From Mariprofundus sp. (GTDB taxonomy: Bacteria > Pseudomonadota > Zetaproteobacteria > Mariprofundales > Mariprofundaceae), in the NCBI GenBank assembly GCA_030951095.1, contig JAUZQI010000096.1, positions 1 to 7,496 on the forward strand: DNA of 7,496 nt, written 5' to 3'. Positions 1 to 6,328 of the stretch are shown piece by piece; the first letter of the stretch is position 1; each line of letters opens with the position of its first letter. The notes under the pieces were generated by a model, which was given only the letters and a program-made list of their open reading frames with translations, searched no databases and was not told the origin of the DNA. Both the position numbers and the translations under genes were made by a program.

Positions 1-12
1 CCTTTCAACTAT

Positions 13-153
13 TCACCTACCAACAGTGGTTTCAGGATCAATCCACGGCACAACCGCAGAAAGCTGAACCCAGAGATTGTCAGATTTCAGTCGACCTCCA
101 AATGGGGTAATACATGTTAGTTGTCGATCATTTTCGTTGTCTGCCATGTGCAT
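13..153 (-). pseudogene. Transposase N-terminal remnant (IS1182/IS5-like, DUF772-type)
   Basis: Read on the minus strand from the ATG at 153, this 46-codon frame ends at a TGA at 13-15. It contains PFGGRLKSDNLWVQL followed by SAVVPWIDPE. This matches the N-terminal signature of IS1182/IS5-type DDE transposases as I know it, roughly PFxGKLxxDNRWVxLxxxIPWxxxE, in the right order and spacing. After that block the frame departs from the family pattern (ETTVGR, then stop), where an intact gene would go on for several hundred residues. The piece is therefore either a degraded end or a frameshifted copy whose remainder lies beyond the window edge. No convincing Shine-Dalgarno precedes the ATG at 153 or the in-frame ATG at 147. 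The frame is too short for most ORF callers and lies under an opposite-strand frame at 114-314 that I regard as its shadow. The family call rests on motif recognition alone. Confidence 0.55.
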
Positions 154-220
154 GTCTTTTGGGCGAAAATGTCACCAACCATGCACTTTACGCTATCATA
201 AATGAAAACGCTTATGTTCA

Positions 221-381
221 GAGCCACTTGCAAAAGTCTGAGTGGATGCTTTGCAATCCCACTTCGAGTGCTTTTTTGGAATGGAATGAGGAGCATGGTG
301 GTTCCATTCTCTGAAATTCCAGTTCGATAATGCGTCGGAGTGGGGAAGTAAATCGCCGTTCACGACTTTTGCAAATGGCTC
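221..381. mobile_element. 161-bp non-autonomous element (MITE-like) with 18-bp inverted ends and TTCA flanks
   Basis: The left end GAGCCACTTGCAAAAGTC (221-238) and the right end GACTTTTGCAAATGGCTC (364-381) are inverted copies that match at 17 of 18 positions. The tetranucleotide TTCA lies directly outside both ends (217-220 and 382-385), as a target-site duplication would. A second, inner dyad, GAATGGAA (279-286) with TTCCATTC (302-309), sits near the centre, so either strand could fold into a nested hairpin. There is no coding frame of note inside. This is the expected structure of a non-autonomous transposable element. It lies 67 bp upstream of the transposase remnant at 13-153, but I cannot show that the two belong to the same family. 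An alternative reading is that 364-381 is the outer end of the degraded IS itself and 221-238 belongs to a second insertion. Confidence 0.6.
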
Positions 382-446
382 TTCAGTGACTTGAATGTTT
401 TTGAGGACGATCGAATTAAAGTGATGTTGACCCCATCAGGACATCC
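382..446. other. Short unassigned stretch downstream of gcvPB
   Basis: These 65 bases lie between the TTCA-flanked element and the gcvPB stop codon. I see no GC-rich stem followed by a T-run on the minus strand, so no intrinsic terminator for the gcv operon is evident here. Termination may be Rho-dependent, or transcription may run on into the inverted repeats at 221-381. Confidence 0.4.
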
Positions 447-1949
447 TTAACCGGCTTCATCCTGCCAGACCAATACCGGTTTTCTGGCGGCCTGTGTTTC
501 ATCCAGCCTGCGCCGGAACGGTTTGACCGGTGCCGCGTGCAGCATATCGGTGTCGCCGGCTTCGCATTGGGCTGCAATCTCCAGCATGGCATCGCAGAAG
601 ATATCCAGCGTCTCACGGGATTCGGTTTCAGTCGGCTCAATTAGCATCGCACCGTGGACGATCAGTGGAAAATAAATCGTCATGGGGTGAAATCCGAGAT
701 CAATCAATTGCTTGGCAATATCGAGGGTTTTGACCCCGTGTTTTTCCTGCCATGCATCGGTCAACAGGCACTCATGTTTGCATAAACCATCGAACGGCAC
801 ATGGTATGCATCTTTCAAACGATGCAGCACATAATTGGCATTAAGCACCGCATCTTCAGCAATTTTATGCAGGTGATTGTGTCCGAATGCGGCGATATAG
901 GCAGATGCTCGCAGCAATACGCCGGTCTGGCCAATCGCGCCGAGCACCGGGCCAACCGAGGTGTCGCTGGCATGCAGCAGTGCATAAGTATCGCCATGTT
1001 TTTCAATGCGCGGCACTGGCAGGACCGGGGCCAGCGTCTCATTCACCACCACCGGGCCGCCGCCGGGGCCGCCGCCGCCATGCGGGGTGGCGAAGGTTTT
1101 GTGCACATTGATATGCATGCAATCGATACCCATTTCACCGGGTCGAGCCACGCCGACCAGGGCGTTGAGATTGGCACCATCGCCGTAAACGAATCCGCCG
1201 GCTTCATGCACCAGTCGACATATTTCCTGAACATTCGATTCAAATGCGCCGGCGGTATTCGGATTGGTCATCATCAGTGCCGCCGTATCGTCATCCAGAT
1301 GCGCTTTGAGTTCATCCAGGTCAATTCGGCCATCCGCGCCCGATTTCAATTCCACTGTGTACATGCCGCACAGGGCAGCCGAAGCCGGATTGGTGCCGTG
1401 CGCTGAATCGGGCACCAGCACTTTTTTACGATGTTGCTGACCGCGCGCATCAAGCGCAGCGCGAATCATCATCAGGCCAGTCAATTCTCCATGCGCGCCG
1501 GCGGCGGGTTGCAGGGTAATGTTTGAAAAACCGGCAATTTCGCATAACCATTGTTGCAATTCGTATAACAGTTCCAACGCACCTTGCACCGTATCATCAG
1601 GCTGATCGGGGTGGATATGACATAAACCTGGCAAGCGCACCACCTGTTCATTGACGCGCGGATTATATTTCATCGTACATGAACCCAGCGGATAAAAACC
1701 CGTCTCAATGCCGTGATTCCATTGGCTTAAACGCACAAAATGGCGCACCGTTTCCGGCTCCGACAAACCCGGAATACCTGCCGGAGTGGCGCGGGAAAAT
1801 GCCGCCAGATCATCTGGAATCTCGCCGTCCACGCCGGGCAAGTTGATTGATGAGGGCGCTTCATGGGTATGTTCAAACAATAACGATTCTTCATGCTGAA
1901 TGCCGGATGTGGCGGAATATTTATACGTGTTGGACACAGATTCGTTCAT
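447..1949 (-). CDS. gcvPB: Glycine dehydrogenase (decarboxylating) subunit 2, P-protein C-terminal half
   Basis: This 500-residue protein is the PLP-carrying half of the two-subunit glycine cleavage P-protein (EC 1.4.4.2). Together with GcvPA it decarboxylates glycine and loads the aminomethyl group onto lipoyl-GcvH in the cytoplasm. Visible family motifs are YPLGSCTMKYNPR at 86-98, PDSAHGTNPAS at 180-190, and HINVHKTFATPHGGGGPGG at 279-297, in which K284 is the expected Schiff-base lysine. The glycine-rich run after it is a normal P-protein feature. Length is slightly above the usual ~480-490 residues because of an extra N-terminal ~35 residues that look poorly conserved. The start is well supported: its ATG overlaps the gcvPA TGA as ATGA (1946-1949), and a GGAGG (1957-1961, minus strand) lies 7 nt upstream inside gcvPA. 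It is the last gene of the folD-gcvTH-gcvPA-gcvPB string and is probably translationally coupled to gcvPA. No frameshift or missing catalytic residue is seen. Confidence 0.97.
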   Translation of the reverse strand: MNESVSNTYKYSATSGIQHEESLLFEHTHEAPSSINLPGVDGEIPDDLAAFSRATPAGIPGLSEPETVRHFVRLSQWNHGIETGFYPLGSCTMKYNPRVNEQVVRLPGLCHIHPDQPDDTVQGALELLYELQQWLCEIAGFSNITLQPAAGAHGELTGLMMIRAALDARGQQHRKKVLVPDSAHGTNPASAALCGMYTVELKSGADGRIDLDELKAHLDDDTAALMMTNPNTAGAFESNVQEICRLVHEAGGFVYGDGANLNALVGVARPGEMGIDCMHINVHKTFATPHGGGGPGGGPVVVNETLAPVLPVPRIEKHGDTYALLHASDTSVGPVLGAIGQTGVLLRASAYIAAFGHNHLHKIAEDAVLNANYVLHRLKDAYHVPFDGLCKHECLLTDAWQEKHGVKTLDIAKQLIDLGFHPMTIYFPLIVHGAMLIEPTETESRETLDIFCDAMLEIAAQCEAGDTDMLHAAPVKPFRRRLDETQAARKPVLVWQDEAG

Positions 1950-3292
1950 CGGGCGGCCTCCAGCGCGGACACATACCGGTTGATATCATCCTGTTCGACC
2001 ATTTCCGTGGTGGCGACCAGCAGATGTCTGGCTTCAATACCCTGTTCGATGCGTTCCAGCGGAATACCGCCGAAAATGCCATCGGCCTGTGCGGCGGTGA
2101 GGAACCGCTCACGCGCTGCATGATCGGCAAAGCTCAAAACGGTTTCATTGTAATGCGTGCCTGTTGCAGTTGAAATGTGATCGGGAATATTTTCAAGCAA
2201 AGCCTGCAATGCAGCCGCCGAATGGCACGCCACCGTAGCCAGCCCGGCATCGCCCATCAACGTCATATAGGTTGCTGCTGCGGTACACATCAAACCCTGA
2301 TTCGAGCAGATATTGGAGGTCGCCTTTTCGCGCCGGATATGCTGTTCGCGGGTGGACAGGGTAAGCACGAACCCCCGCTTGCCATCGGCGTCTGTGGTCA
2401 TGCCGCAAACGCGACCGGGCATCTGGCGCACGTATTTTTGTTTGCAGGTGAACAGACCTAAATGCGGCCCGCCATAGCCCATAGGAATGCCGAGCGACTG
2501 GCCGGAACCCACGGCGATATCAGCACCGATCGCGCCGGGTGATTCAATCAGGGCAAAGGCGGAAATATCGGAAAATGCCACCACCATTAAACATTGATGC
2601 GCATCGCAGGCCGTGCGCAATGGCGCCAGATCAAAAACCGAGCCGTAAAAATCGGGGTATTGCACGATCACACAGGCGGTCGCGTCATCAATCGCGGCAA
2701 TCACTCTGTCCAAATCCGTACCGAAACAGCCCATGGGTACTTCAGCATATTCGCCATCAAGCCGCGAGAGGTAATTGACCGTGACGTTGCGATAACACGG
2801 ATTGACGGAAGCCGCCATCACTACCCGCTGTCTGCGGGTGATACGCCGCGCCATCAGCGCCGCTTCAGCCGTAGCCGTAGCCGCGTCATACATCGAAGCG
2901 TTAGCGACATCCATGCCGGTCATCCGCGCAATCATGGTTTGGAATTCAAACAGGGTTTGTAGCGTGCCTTGCGAAATTTCCGGCTGATAGGGGGTATAGG
3001 CCGTCAGGAACTCGCCGCGCGAAATCACATAATCGACCACGGCAGGCACGAAATGGTGGTAAGTCCCACCGCCGAGAAAATAGGCCGTATTACTGGCATT
3101 GCGATTTTTATTAGCGGCCTGGGTAAATTTGCGCACAATGGCCGCTTCCGATAATCCATCCGGCAGCTTTAATGCGCCGTGCTCAAGATGAAACTCAGTC
3201 GGAATATCGGCAAACAAATCGCCCATACCGTCAACGCCAATGGCCTCCAGCATGGATATTCGATCACTATCTGTATGGGGTAAAAATCTCAT
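1946..3292 (-). CDS. gcvPA: Glycine dehydrogenase (decarboxylating) subunit 1, P-protein N-terminal half
   Basis: This 448-residue protein is the non-PLP-binding half of split P-protein and forms the active enzyme with GcvPB. Recognisable blocks are FLGGGTYHHFVP (72-83), RGEFLTAYTPYQPEISQGTLQ (92-112, including the conserved TPYQPE core), MDVANASMYD (127-136), YGGPHLGL (273-280) and REQHIRREKATSNICSNQ (315-332). The last is near-invariant in the family. Length is typical of GcvPA (~440-450). The start, ATG at 3290-3292, begins MRFLPHTDSDR, the usual opening of this family, so the start is secure. The gene is not tightly spaced behind gcvH as expected: 251 nt of repeat sequence intervenes, and the best Shine-Dalgarno (GGTGAA, 8 nt upstream) is the outermost part of one repeat. 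Its 3' end overlaps gcvPB by 4 nt and carries the gcvPB ribosome-binding site. Confidence 0.97.
   Translation of the reverse strand: MRFLPHTDSDRISMLEAIGVDGMGDLFADIPTEFHLEHGALKLPDGLSEAAIVRKFTQAANKNRNASNTAYFLGGGTYHHFVPAVVDYVISRGEFLTAYTPYQPEISQGTLQTLFEFQTMIARMTGMDVANASMYDAATATAEAALMARRITRRQRVVMAASVNPCYRNVTVNYLSRLDGEYAEVPMGCFGTDLDRVIAAIDDATACVIVQYPDFYGSVFDLAPLRTACDAHQCLMVVAFSDISAFALIESPGAIGADIAVGSGQSLGIPMGYGGPHLGLFTCKQKYVRQMPGRVCGMTTDADGKRGFVLTLSTREQHIRREKATSNICSNQGLMCTAAATYMTLMGDAGLATVACHSAAALQALLENIPDHISTATGTHYNETVLSFADHAARERFLTAAQADGIFGGIPLERIEQGIEARHLLVATTEMVEQDDINRYVSALEAAR
1957..1961 (-). promoter_or_regulatory. Shine-Dalgarno GGAGG of gcvPB inside gcvPA
   Basis: On the minus strand GGAGG stands 7 nt before the gcvPB ATG at 1949, within the last codons of gcvPA. 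With the ATGA stop/start overlap it argues for coupled translation, which suits two subunits needed in equal amounts. It also fixes the gcvPB start. Confidence 0.75.
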
Positions 3293-3300
3293 GGAAAAAA

Positions 3301-3306
3301 TTCACC
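3301..3306 (-). promoter_or_regulatory. Putative gcvPA Shine-Dalgarno (GGTGAA) lying in the repeat edge
   Basis: Read on the minus strand, GGTGAA ends 8 nt before the gcvPA ATG (spacer TTTTTTCC). It is the only purine-rich site at a suitable distance. The same six bases are the conserved outer end of the CACAAAG-type repeat, so the ribosome-binding site seems to have been brought in with the repeat. The functional role is inferred. Confidence 0.45.
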
Positions 3307-3373
3307 ACAAAGACGCAAAGGCACAAAGTAAACCAAGCGTATTAAGAACGCCTTTCTTTGTGTCTTTGTGCCT
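3301..3373. repeat. Palindromic CACAAAG-type repeat between gcvH and gcvPA
   Basis: The plus strand begins ttcaccacaaagacgcaaag and goes on into ggcacaaag. An inverted copy follows. CACAAAGACGCAAAG (3306-3320) pairs with CTTTGTGTCTTTGTG (3356-3370) over 15 positions with one mismatch, which in a plus-strand RNA is a G-U pair. The roughly 35-nt loop contains further CACAAAG sequence. Repeats of this kind are scattered in many environmental bacterial genomes (recalled knowledge, not searched). Here it sits directly upstream of gcvPA and its edge overlaps that gene's putative Shine-Dalgarno. A related purine-rich stretch is found at 6131-6160. Confidence 0.7.
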
Positions 3374-3380
3374 TAGGGAA

Positions 3381-3532
3381 GTGCTGATCAAACCATGATT
3401 CGCGATCCTGCATGTGAAATGAACGATTTCTTCGTTAAAGATTTGAGCCATAGCGGCGCTATGCCTTTGAATCTTTGCCTTGAACTCATCCATTTCCCAT
3501 TGCGGTCTCATCAAACCAGATTGAATCAGCAC
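3381..3532. repeat. 152-bp imperfect palindrome with GTGCTGAT/ATCAGCAC ends, in the gcvH-gcvPA gap
   Basis: The ends GTGCTGAT (3381-3388) and ATCAGCAC (3525-3532) are perfect inverted copies. At the centre CATAGCG and CGCTATG (about 3449-3463) form a tight perfect stem, itself bracketed by AAAGATT and AATCTTT. The two halves, about 75 nt each, are symmetric over much of their length but clearly diverged. No convincing target-site duplication flanks it. It begins 11 nt downstream of the gcvH stop and runs to within 8 nt of the CACAAAG repeat. It looks like a mobile palindromic repeat or a MITE-like unit. On the minus strand an open frame starting at a GTG (3532) crosses it and the next repeat, stopping at 3302; I do not annotate this as a gene. 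Confidence 0.6.
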
Positions 3533-3543
3533 GCCCTTCGTGG

Positions 3544-3918
3544 TTACTCCTCTAAAAAAGTGGTGTATTCGTCATCGGTGAGTAGTTCAACCTGACCATC
3601 GCCAATGGATATTTTAGCAATCCAGCCGGAACCATACGGGTCGGTATTTACATGCTCCGGCGCGCCTTCCAGAGACTCATTTACTTCAATAATTTTACCA
3701 GCTACCGGCGCATACACATCAGATACCGCCTTGACCGATTCGACTACGGCATAGGCCTCACCGGCATAGATATTGCGACCAACCTCGGGCAATTCGACAA
3801 AAACGATATCGCCCAATGCCTCTTGCGCATGATCGCTAATTCCAAAGGTGGCTGTATCGCCTTCGATACGCACCCATTCGTGTTCTTTGGTATATTTCAA
3901 ATCAGCAGGAATTGTCAT
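3544..3918 (-). CDS. gcvH: Glycine cleavage system H protein (lipoyl carrier)
   Basis: This 124-residue protein is the lipoylated shuttle of the glycine cleavage system. It accepts the aminomethyl group from P-protein, presents it to T-protein, and is reoxidised by L-protein. The family opening [12 protein letters not shown] (7-18) and the block [18 protein letters not shown] (30-47) are clear. The lipoyl-attachment site is [13 protein letters not shown] (59-71), with K63 as the modified lysine. Residues 86-110 ([14 protein letters not shown] onward) match the C-terminal fold of the family. Length is normal (~125-130). The start is supported by AAGGGG (3929-3934, minus strand) 10 nt upstream, which overlaps the gcvT stop codon. 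The gap to gcvT is only 14 nt, so co-translation is likely. Downstream, the operon is interrupted by the repeat pair at 3301-3532. Confidence 0.97.
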   Translation of the reverse strand: MTIPADLKYTKEHEWVRIEGDTATFGISDHAQEALGDIVFVELPEVGRNIYAGEAYAVVESVKAVSDVYAPVAGKIIEVNESLEGAPEHVNTDPYGSGWIAKISIGDGQVELLTDDEYTTFLEE

Positions 3919-3932
3919 GTTTCATTTACCCC

Positions 3933-5024
3933 TTATCTTTTCACATTACTGCGTACGAACGGCAGAGACGTGCGTTCAGCAGCAACAAGCTTGCCTCGAA
4001 TTTCAACGCTTAAATCGCTAGCTTCCGCATGCTCAGGCTTCACATAAGCCAGCGCAACTCCGCCAGCCATTGGCGAGTGCATGCCGGACGTTACCTCACC
4101 GCTTTTTTCTCCATCGACGAATACAGCATAATGTTCGCGCGGGATACCTCGAGCAGTCAGCTTCAATGCAATCAAACGCTTTTCAGGGCCCTGGTTCTTG
4201 CGTGTTTCAACTGCCGTCTTACCAATAAAATTACCTTTATTGAGTTTGGTAATCCACATCAGTTTGGCTTCCACCGGTGTCACAGTATCGGAAATCTCAT
4301 GGCCATAGAGCGCATAACCCATCTCGGTACGCAGCATATCGCGAGCTGCCAGGCCTATCGGTTCGGCATCATTCGCCAGTAGCTGCTGCCATACTTCTAC
4401 GGCAATAGCATGGGGAATATAAATCTCAAATCCGTCTTCGCCGGTATAGCCGGTGCGCGATACAATGGCAGGCGTGTTGTTCACGTTGACCTGTGCAAAT
4501 TTATAATAACCGATCTCATTCAGATCGTTGTTCACCAGCGGTTGCAATACCGCCTGTGCCGCAGCGCCTTGCAGAGCCAGTAACGTCGTATCATCGGATT
4601 CATCTGCCACGCTGACATCAAAACTGGCAGCTTGCTGCAGTAAATGTGCCATATCCTTATGCCGATTGGCCGCATTGATGCAGAGATAGTATTCATCGTC
4701 TGAAATCTTGTAGGTGGTGATATCGTCAATAAAAGTTCCGGCATCATCCAGCAGGGCGGAATAATGCACCTGTCCAACAGCCAGTTTTGACACGTCATTG
4801 GTGGTCATATATTGCAGGAATGCCAGCGCGTCCGCACCGCTCACCCGCACCTGCCCCATATGGGTAATGTCGAATAAACCGGCACCGCCTTTGCGCACGA
4901 AAGTGTATTCTTTCAATGCACCGATTTTATATTGTACCGGCATTTCAAAGCCGGCAAACGGCACCATTTTCCCACCCAGCGCCACATGCGCATCAAACAA
5001 CGGTGTTTTCTGTAATTCGCTCAT
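3933..5024 (-). CDS. gcvT: Aminomethyltransferase, glycine cleavage system T protein
   Basis: This 363-residue T-protein (EC 2.1.2.10) releases ammonia from aminomethyl-lipoyl-GcvH and transfers the carbon to tetrahydrofolate, giving 5,10-methylene-THF. It opens with TPLFDAHVALGGKMVPFAGFEMPVQY (7-32, shown in part by the core GGKMVPFAG), then GLFDITHMGQ (49-58). FIDDITTYK (98-106) places D101 at the position of the catalytic aspartate known from E. coli GcvT. SRTGYTGEDGFEIYIP (189-204) and GLAARDMLRTEMGYALYGHE (224-243) form the folate-binding core. The C-terminal domain, including SGMHSPMAGGVALAYV (313-328), is complete. Length is typical. The start has AAGGA (5030-5034, minus strand) 5 nt upstream, overlapping the folD TGA. 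The 9-nt gap to folD indicates a shared transcript. Confidence 0.97.
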   Translation of the reverse strand: MSELQKTPLFDAHVALGGKMVPFAGFEMPVQYKIGALKEYTFVRKGGAGLFDITHMGQVRVSGADALAFLQYMTTNDVSKLAVGQVHYSALLDDAGTFIDDITTYKISDDEYYLCINAANRHKDMAHLLQQAASFDVSVADESDDTTLLALQGAAAQAVLQPLVNNDLNEIGYYKFAQVNVNNTPAIVSRTGYTGEDGFEIYIPHAIAVEVWQQLLANDAEPIGLAARDMLRTEMGYALYGHEISDTVTPVEAKLMWITKLNKGNFIGKTAVETRKNQGPEKRLIALKLTARGIPREHYAVFVDGEKSGEVTSGMHSPMAGGVALAYVKPEHAEASDLSVEIRGKLVAAERTSLPFVRSNVKR

Positions 5025-5033
5025 GTTGATCCT

Positions 5034-5894
5034 TCAGGTGCCGCCCATATGTGATTTGAATGCTTCAACGGTATTGGCAAGTAACATGGTGATGGTCATC
5101 GGGCCGACACCTCCCGGCACCGGCGTGATCCATGCCGCACGCTCAGTTGCCGACTCAAATTCAACATCACCGGTCAGGCTGCCATCTGCCAGACGATGAA
5201 TGCCGACATCGATCACGGTCGCCCCCGGCTTGATCCATTCGCCTTTGATTAACCCCTGTTTGCCTGCCGCAGCAACGACGATATCGGCCCGCTCGATATG
5301 GTGGCGAAGATTTTGTGTGAATTTGTGCGCAATCGTAACGGTTGCACCGGCTAGCAACAGTTCCAGCGCCATGGGGCGGCCTACGATATTTGATGCGCCG
5401 ACAATAACGCATTCCTTGCCATGCAGGTCCATGCCGGTTTCTTCCAGCAGTTTCATGCAACCGTACGGCGTGCAGGAACGCAGTGCAGGTTTGCGCGCCG
5501 CCAGCCTGCCGACATTATAGGGATGAAAGCCATCCACATCCTTACCCGGATCAATGGCTTCAATCAGCGAATCGGGGTTGATATGTTCAGGAACCGGCAA
5601 CTGCACCAGAATACCATCCACTTTCGGATCGGCATTGAGTTCGGAAATCAGCCCTAGCAAATGCTGCTGTGTGGTATCTGCCGGCAAATCGTGGGCAAAG
5701 GATGCTATGCCCATGTTTGCACATCCCGATTTTTTGTTGCGCACGTAAACTTGCGAGGCGGGATCCTGCCCTACCAGAATGACCGCTAATCCGGGCGTGC
5801 GCCCGTGCTTCTCGGTCAAATCGGCAACTTCCGCAGTCAGGGATTGCCGCATGCGCGCCGCCAAGGCTTTTCCATCCAGTATCTGTGCACTCAT
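5034..5894 (-). CDS. folD: Bifunctional methylene-THF dehydrogenase / methenyl-THF cyclohydrolase
   Basis: FolD (EC 1.5.1.5 / 3.5.4.9) interconverts 5,10-methylene-THF, methenyl-THF and 10-formyl-THF with NADP. It uses or supplies the folate product of the downstream GcvT. With the start at 5894 it has 286 residues, close to E. coli FolD (288). Family residues then fall on the E. coli numbers: Y50 and catalytic K54 in YVRNK, Q98 in DGILVQLP (93-100), D121 in KDVDGFHP (118-125). The nucleotide loop GASNIVGRP is at 165-173 and PGGVGPMT at 260-267. The frame stays open upstream to an ATG at 5963, which would add 23 residues unlike the family; I prefer MSAQILDGK because FolD proteins open this way. 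Neither start, nor the in-frame ATG at 5906, has a good Shine-Dalgarno, which is odd. It is the first gene of the operon. Confidence 0.95.
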   Translation of the reverse strand: MSAQILDGKALAARMRQSLTAEVADLTEKHGRTPGLAVILVGQDPASQVYVRNKKSGCANMGIASFAHDLPADTTQQHLLGLISELNADPKVDGILVQLPVPEHINPDSLIEAIDPGKDVDGFHPYNVGRLAARKPALRSCTPYGCMKLLEETGMDLHGKECVIVGASNIVGRPMALELLLAGATVTIAHKFTQNLRHHIERADIVVAAAGKQGLIKGEWIKPGATVIDVGIHRLADGSLTGDVEFESATERAAWITPVPGGVGPMTITMLLANTVEAFKSHMGGT

Positions 5895-6036
5895 AAGGCT
5901 GCGCATTGTTGCAGCAAGTGAAGCTTTCGACAATGGCGCATAGTCAAAAGTATTCCACCACATAGGAGTCTGTAGGACTTATGAGAAATCTACTGCGCGG
6001 CAGGGAGAACGGCCAAAATAACCTGATTTATCGTTA

Positions 6037-6052
6037 CATAGTTACCACTATG
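6037..6052. repeat. Small dyad CATAGT-N4-ACTATG upstream of folD
   Basis: Two perfect 6-bp inverted arms (6037-6042 and 6047-6052) are separated by TACC. It lies just downstream of TTGAGG on the minus strand, about 143 nt from the folD start at 5894, where an operator for the operon could sit. Arms this short can occur by chance, and no regulator is suggested by the sequence. Confidence 0.3.
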
Positions 6053-6107
6053 CGCCTCAAAATCATGCTATTTTTAACTCATCCCCCCACCTGCTCGCTA
6101 CGATCAC

Positions 6108-6160
6108 CCTAAGCCCGACAGGCTCATAGGACGCAGAGTTACACAGAGTAAAAATAAAAA
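6108..6160. repeat. Hairpin-plus-purine-rich intergenic repeat
   Basis: CCTAAGCC (6108-6115), loop CGACA, GGCT (6121-6124) and TAGG (6127-6130) form an interrupted stem-loop. Immediately after it comes acgcagagttacacagagta followed by an A-rich tail. The second part resembles the CACAAAG/CACAGAG class of repeat at 3301-3373 in composition and rhythm. I recognise this arrangement as a dispersed repeat type of environmental proteobacteria, from memory. The stem followed by an A-rich plus strand means its minus-strand transcript would have U-rich sequence before the stem, not after it, so it is not a terminator for that strand. Confidence 0.45.
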
Positions 6161-6181
6161 AGAAACCTGGAAGGCTGTATT

Positions 6182-6202
6182 AATCAACGCATACAGTTGA
6201 TT
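6182..6202. promoter_or_regulatory. 21-bp dyad AATCAAC-N7-GTTGATT, candidate operator
   Basis: Two perfect 7-bp inverted arms (6182-6188 and 6196-6202) with a 7-nt spacer lie 127 nt upstream of the kinase start. An overlapping pair, CTGTA and TACAG, shares the centre. The spacing of about one and a third helical turns suits a dimeric regulator, but the role is inference. It may equally be part of the adjacent repeat or a small stem-loop. Confidence 0.3.
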
Positions 6203-6328
6203 TCACACTGCCAATAAATGCAGGAATTATGCCGCCTTTTTTATGTCTTTGGCTCTACTCTGCGGTAAGAGGTTTTAGGTTTAAAGCTTTCTGTACTTCG
6301 CGCGCTTCATGGTGGATAGTTTCTACTT

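Larger units (their letters stand above)
5895..6328. other. Divergent intergenic region between folD and the ROK kinase
   Basis: This ~434-bp region must hold the promoter of the folD-gcv operon (minus strand) and probably that of the kinase (plus strand). I find no sigma70 -35/-10 pair I would trust on either strand; TTGAGG (6055-6060, minus) is a possible -35 but has no good partner. No glycine-riboswitch core is seen on the minus strand. What is visible: a short dyad at 6037-6052, a hairpin plus purine-rich repeat at 6108-6160, a 21-bp dyad at 6182-6202, and a run of six T at 6236-6241 with no stem before it. No tRNA or small-RNA signature was recognised. Confidence 0.5.

Noticed and set aside
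114..314. 66-codon plus-strand frame as a small gene
   Set aside because: It has a passable leader (GGGG 6 nt upstream) but no recognisable motif, overlaps the transposase remnant on the other strand, and runs into the TTCA-flanked element.
382..446. Intrinsic terminator after gcvPB
   Set aside because: Only weak short complementarity is present and no T-run follows on the minus strand.
1040..1090. GC-rich triplet-like tandem repeat
   Set aside because: It is the codon expression of the glycine/proline-rich segment next to the PLP lysine of GcvPB, conserved in the protein family.
801..1406. 201-codon plus-strand frame inside gcvPB
   Set aside because: It lies entirely antisense to conserved gcvPB codons and shows no family motif; it is a shadow frame.
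5895..5963. Extension of FolD to 309 residues from the ATG at 5963
   Set aside because: The additional residues resemble nothing in the family, have no Shine-Dalgarno, and would shift the conserved residues away from their usual numbers.
5895..6200. A glycine riboswitch ahead of the folD-gcv operon
   Set aside because: Glycine riboswitches often control gcv operons, so I looked on the minus strand for the conserved core and tandem aptamer arrangement. No matching core or CTCTCAGGC-like closing element was found.
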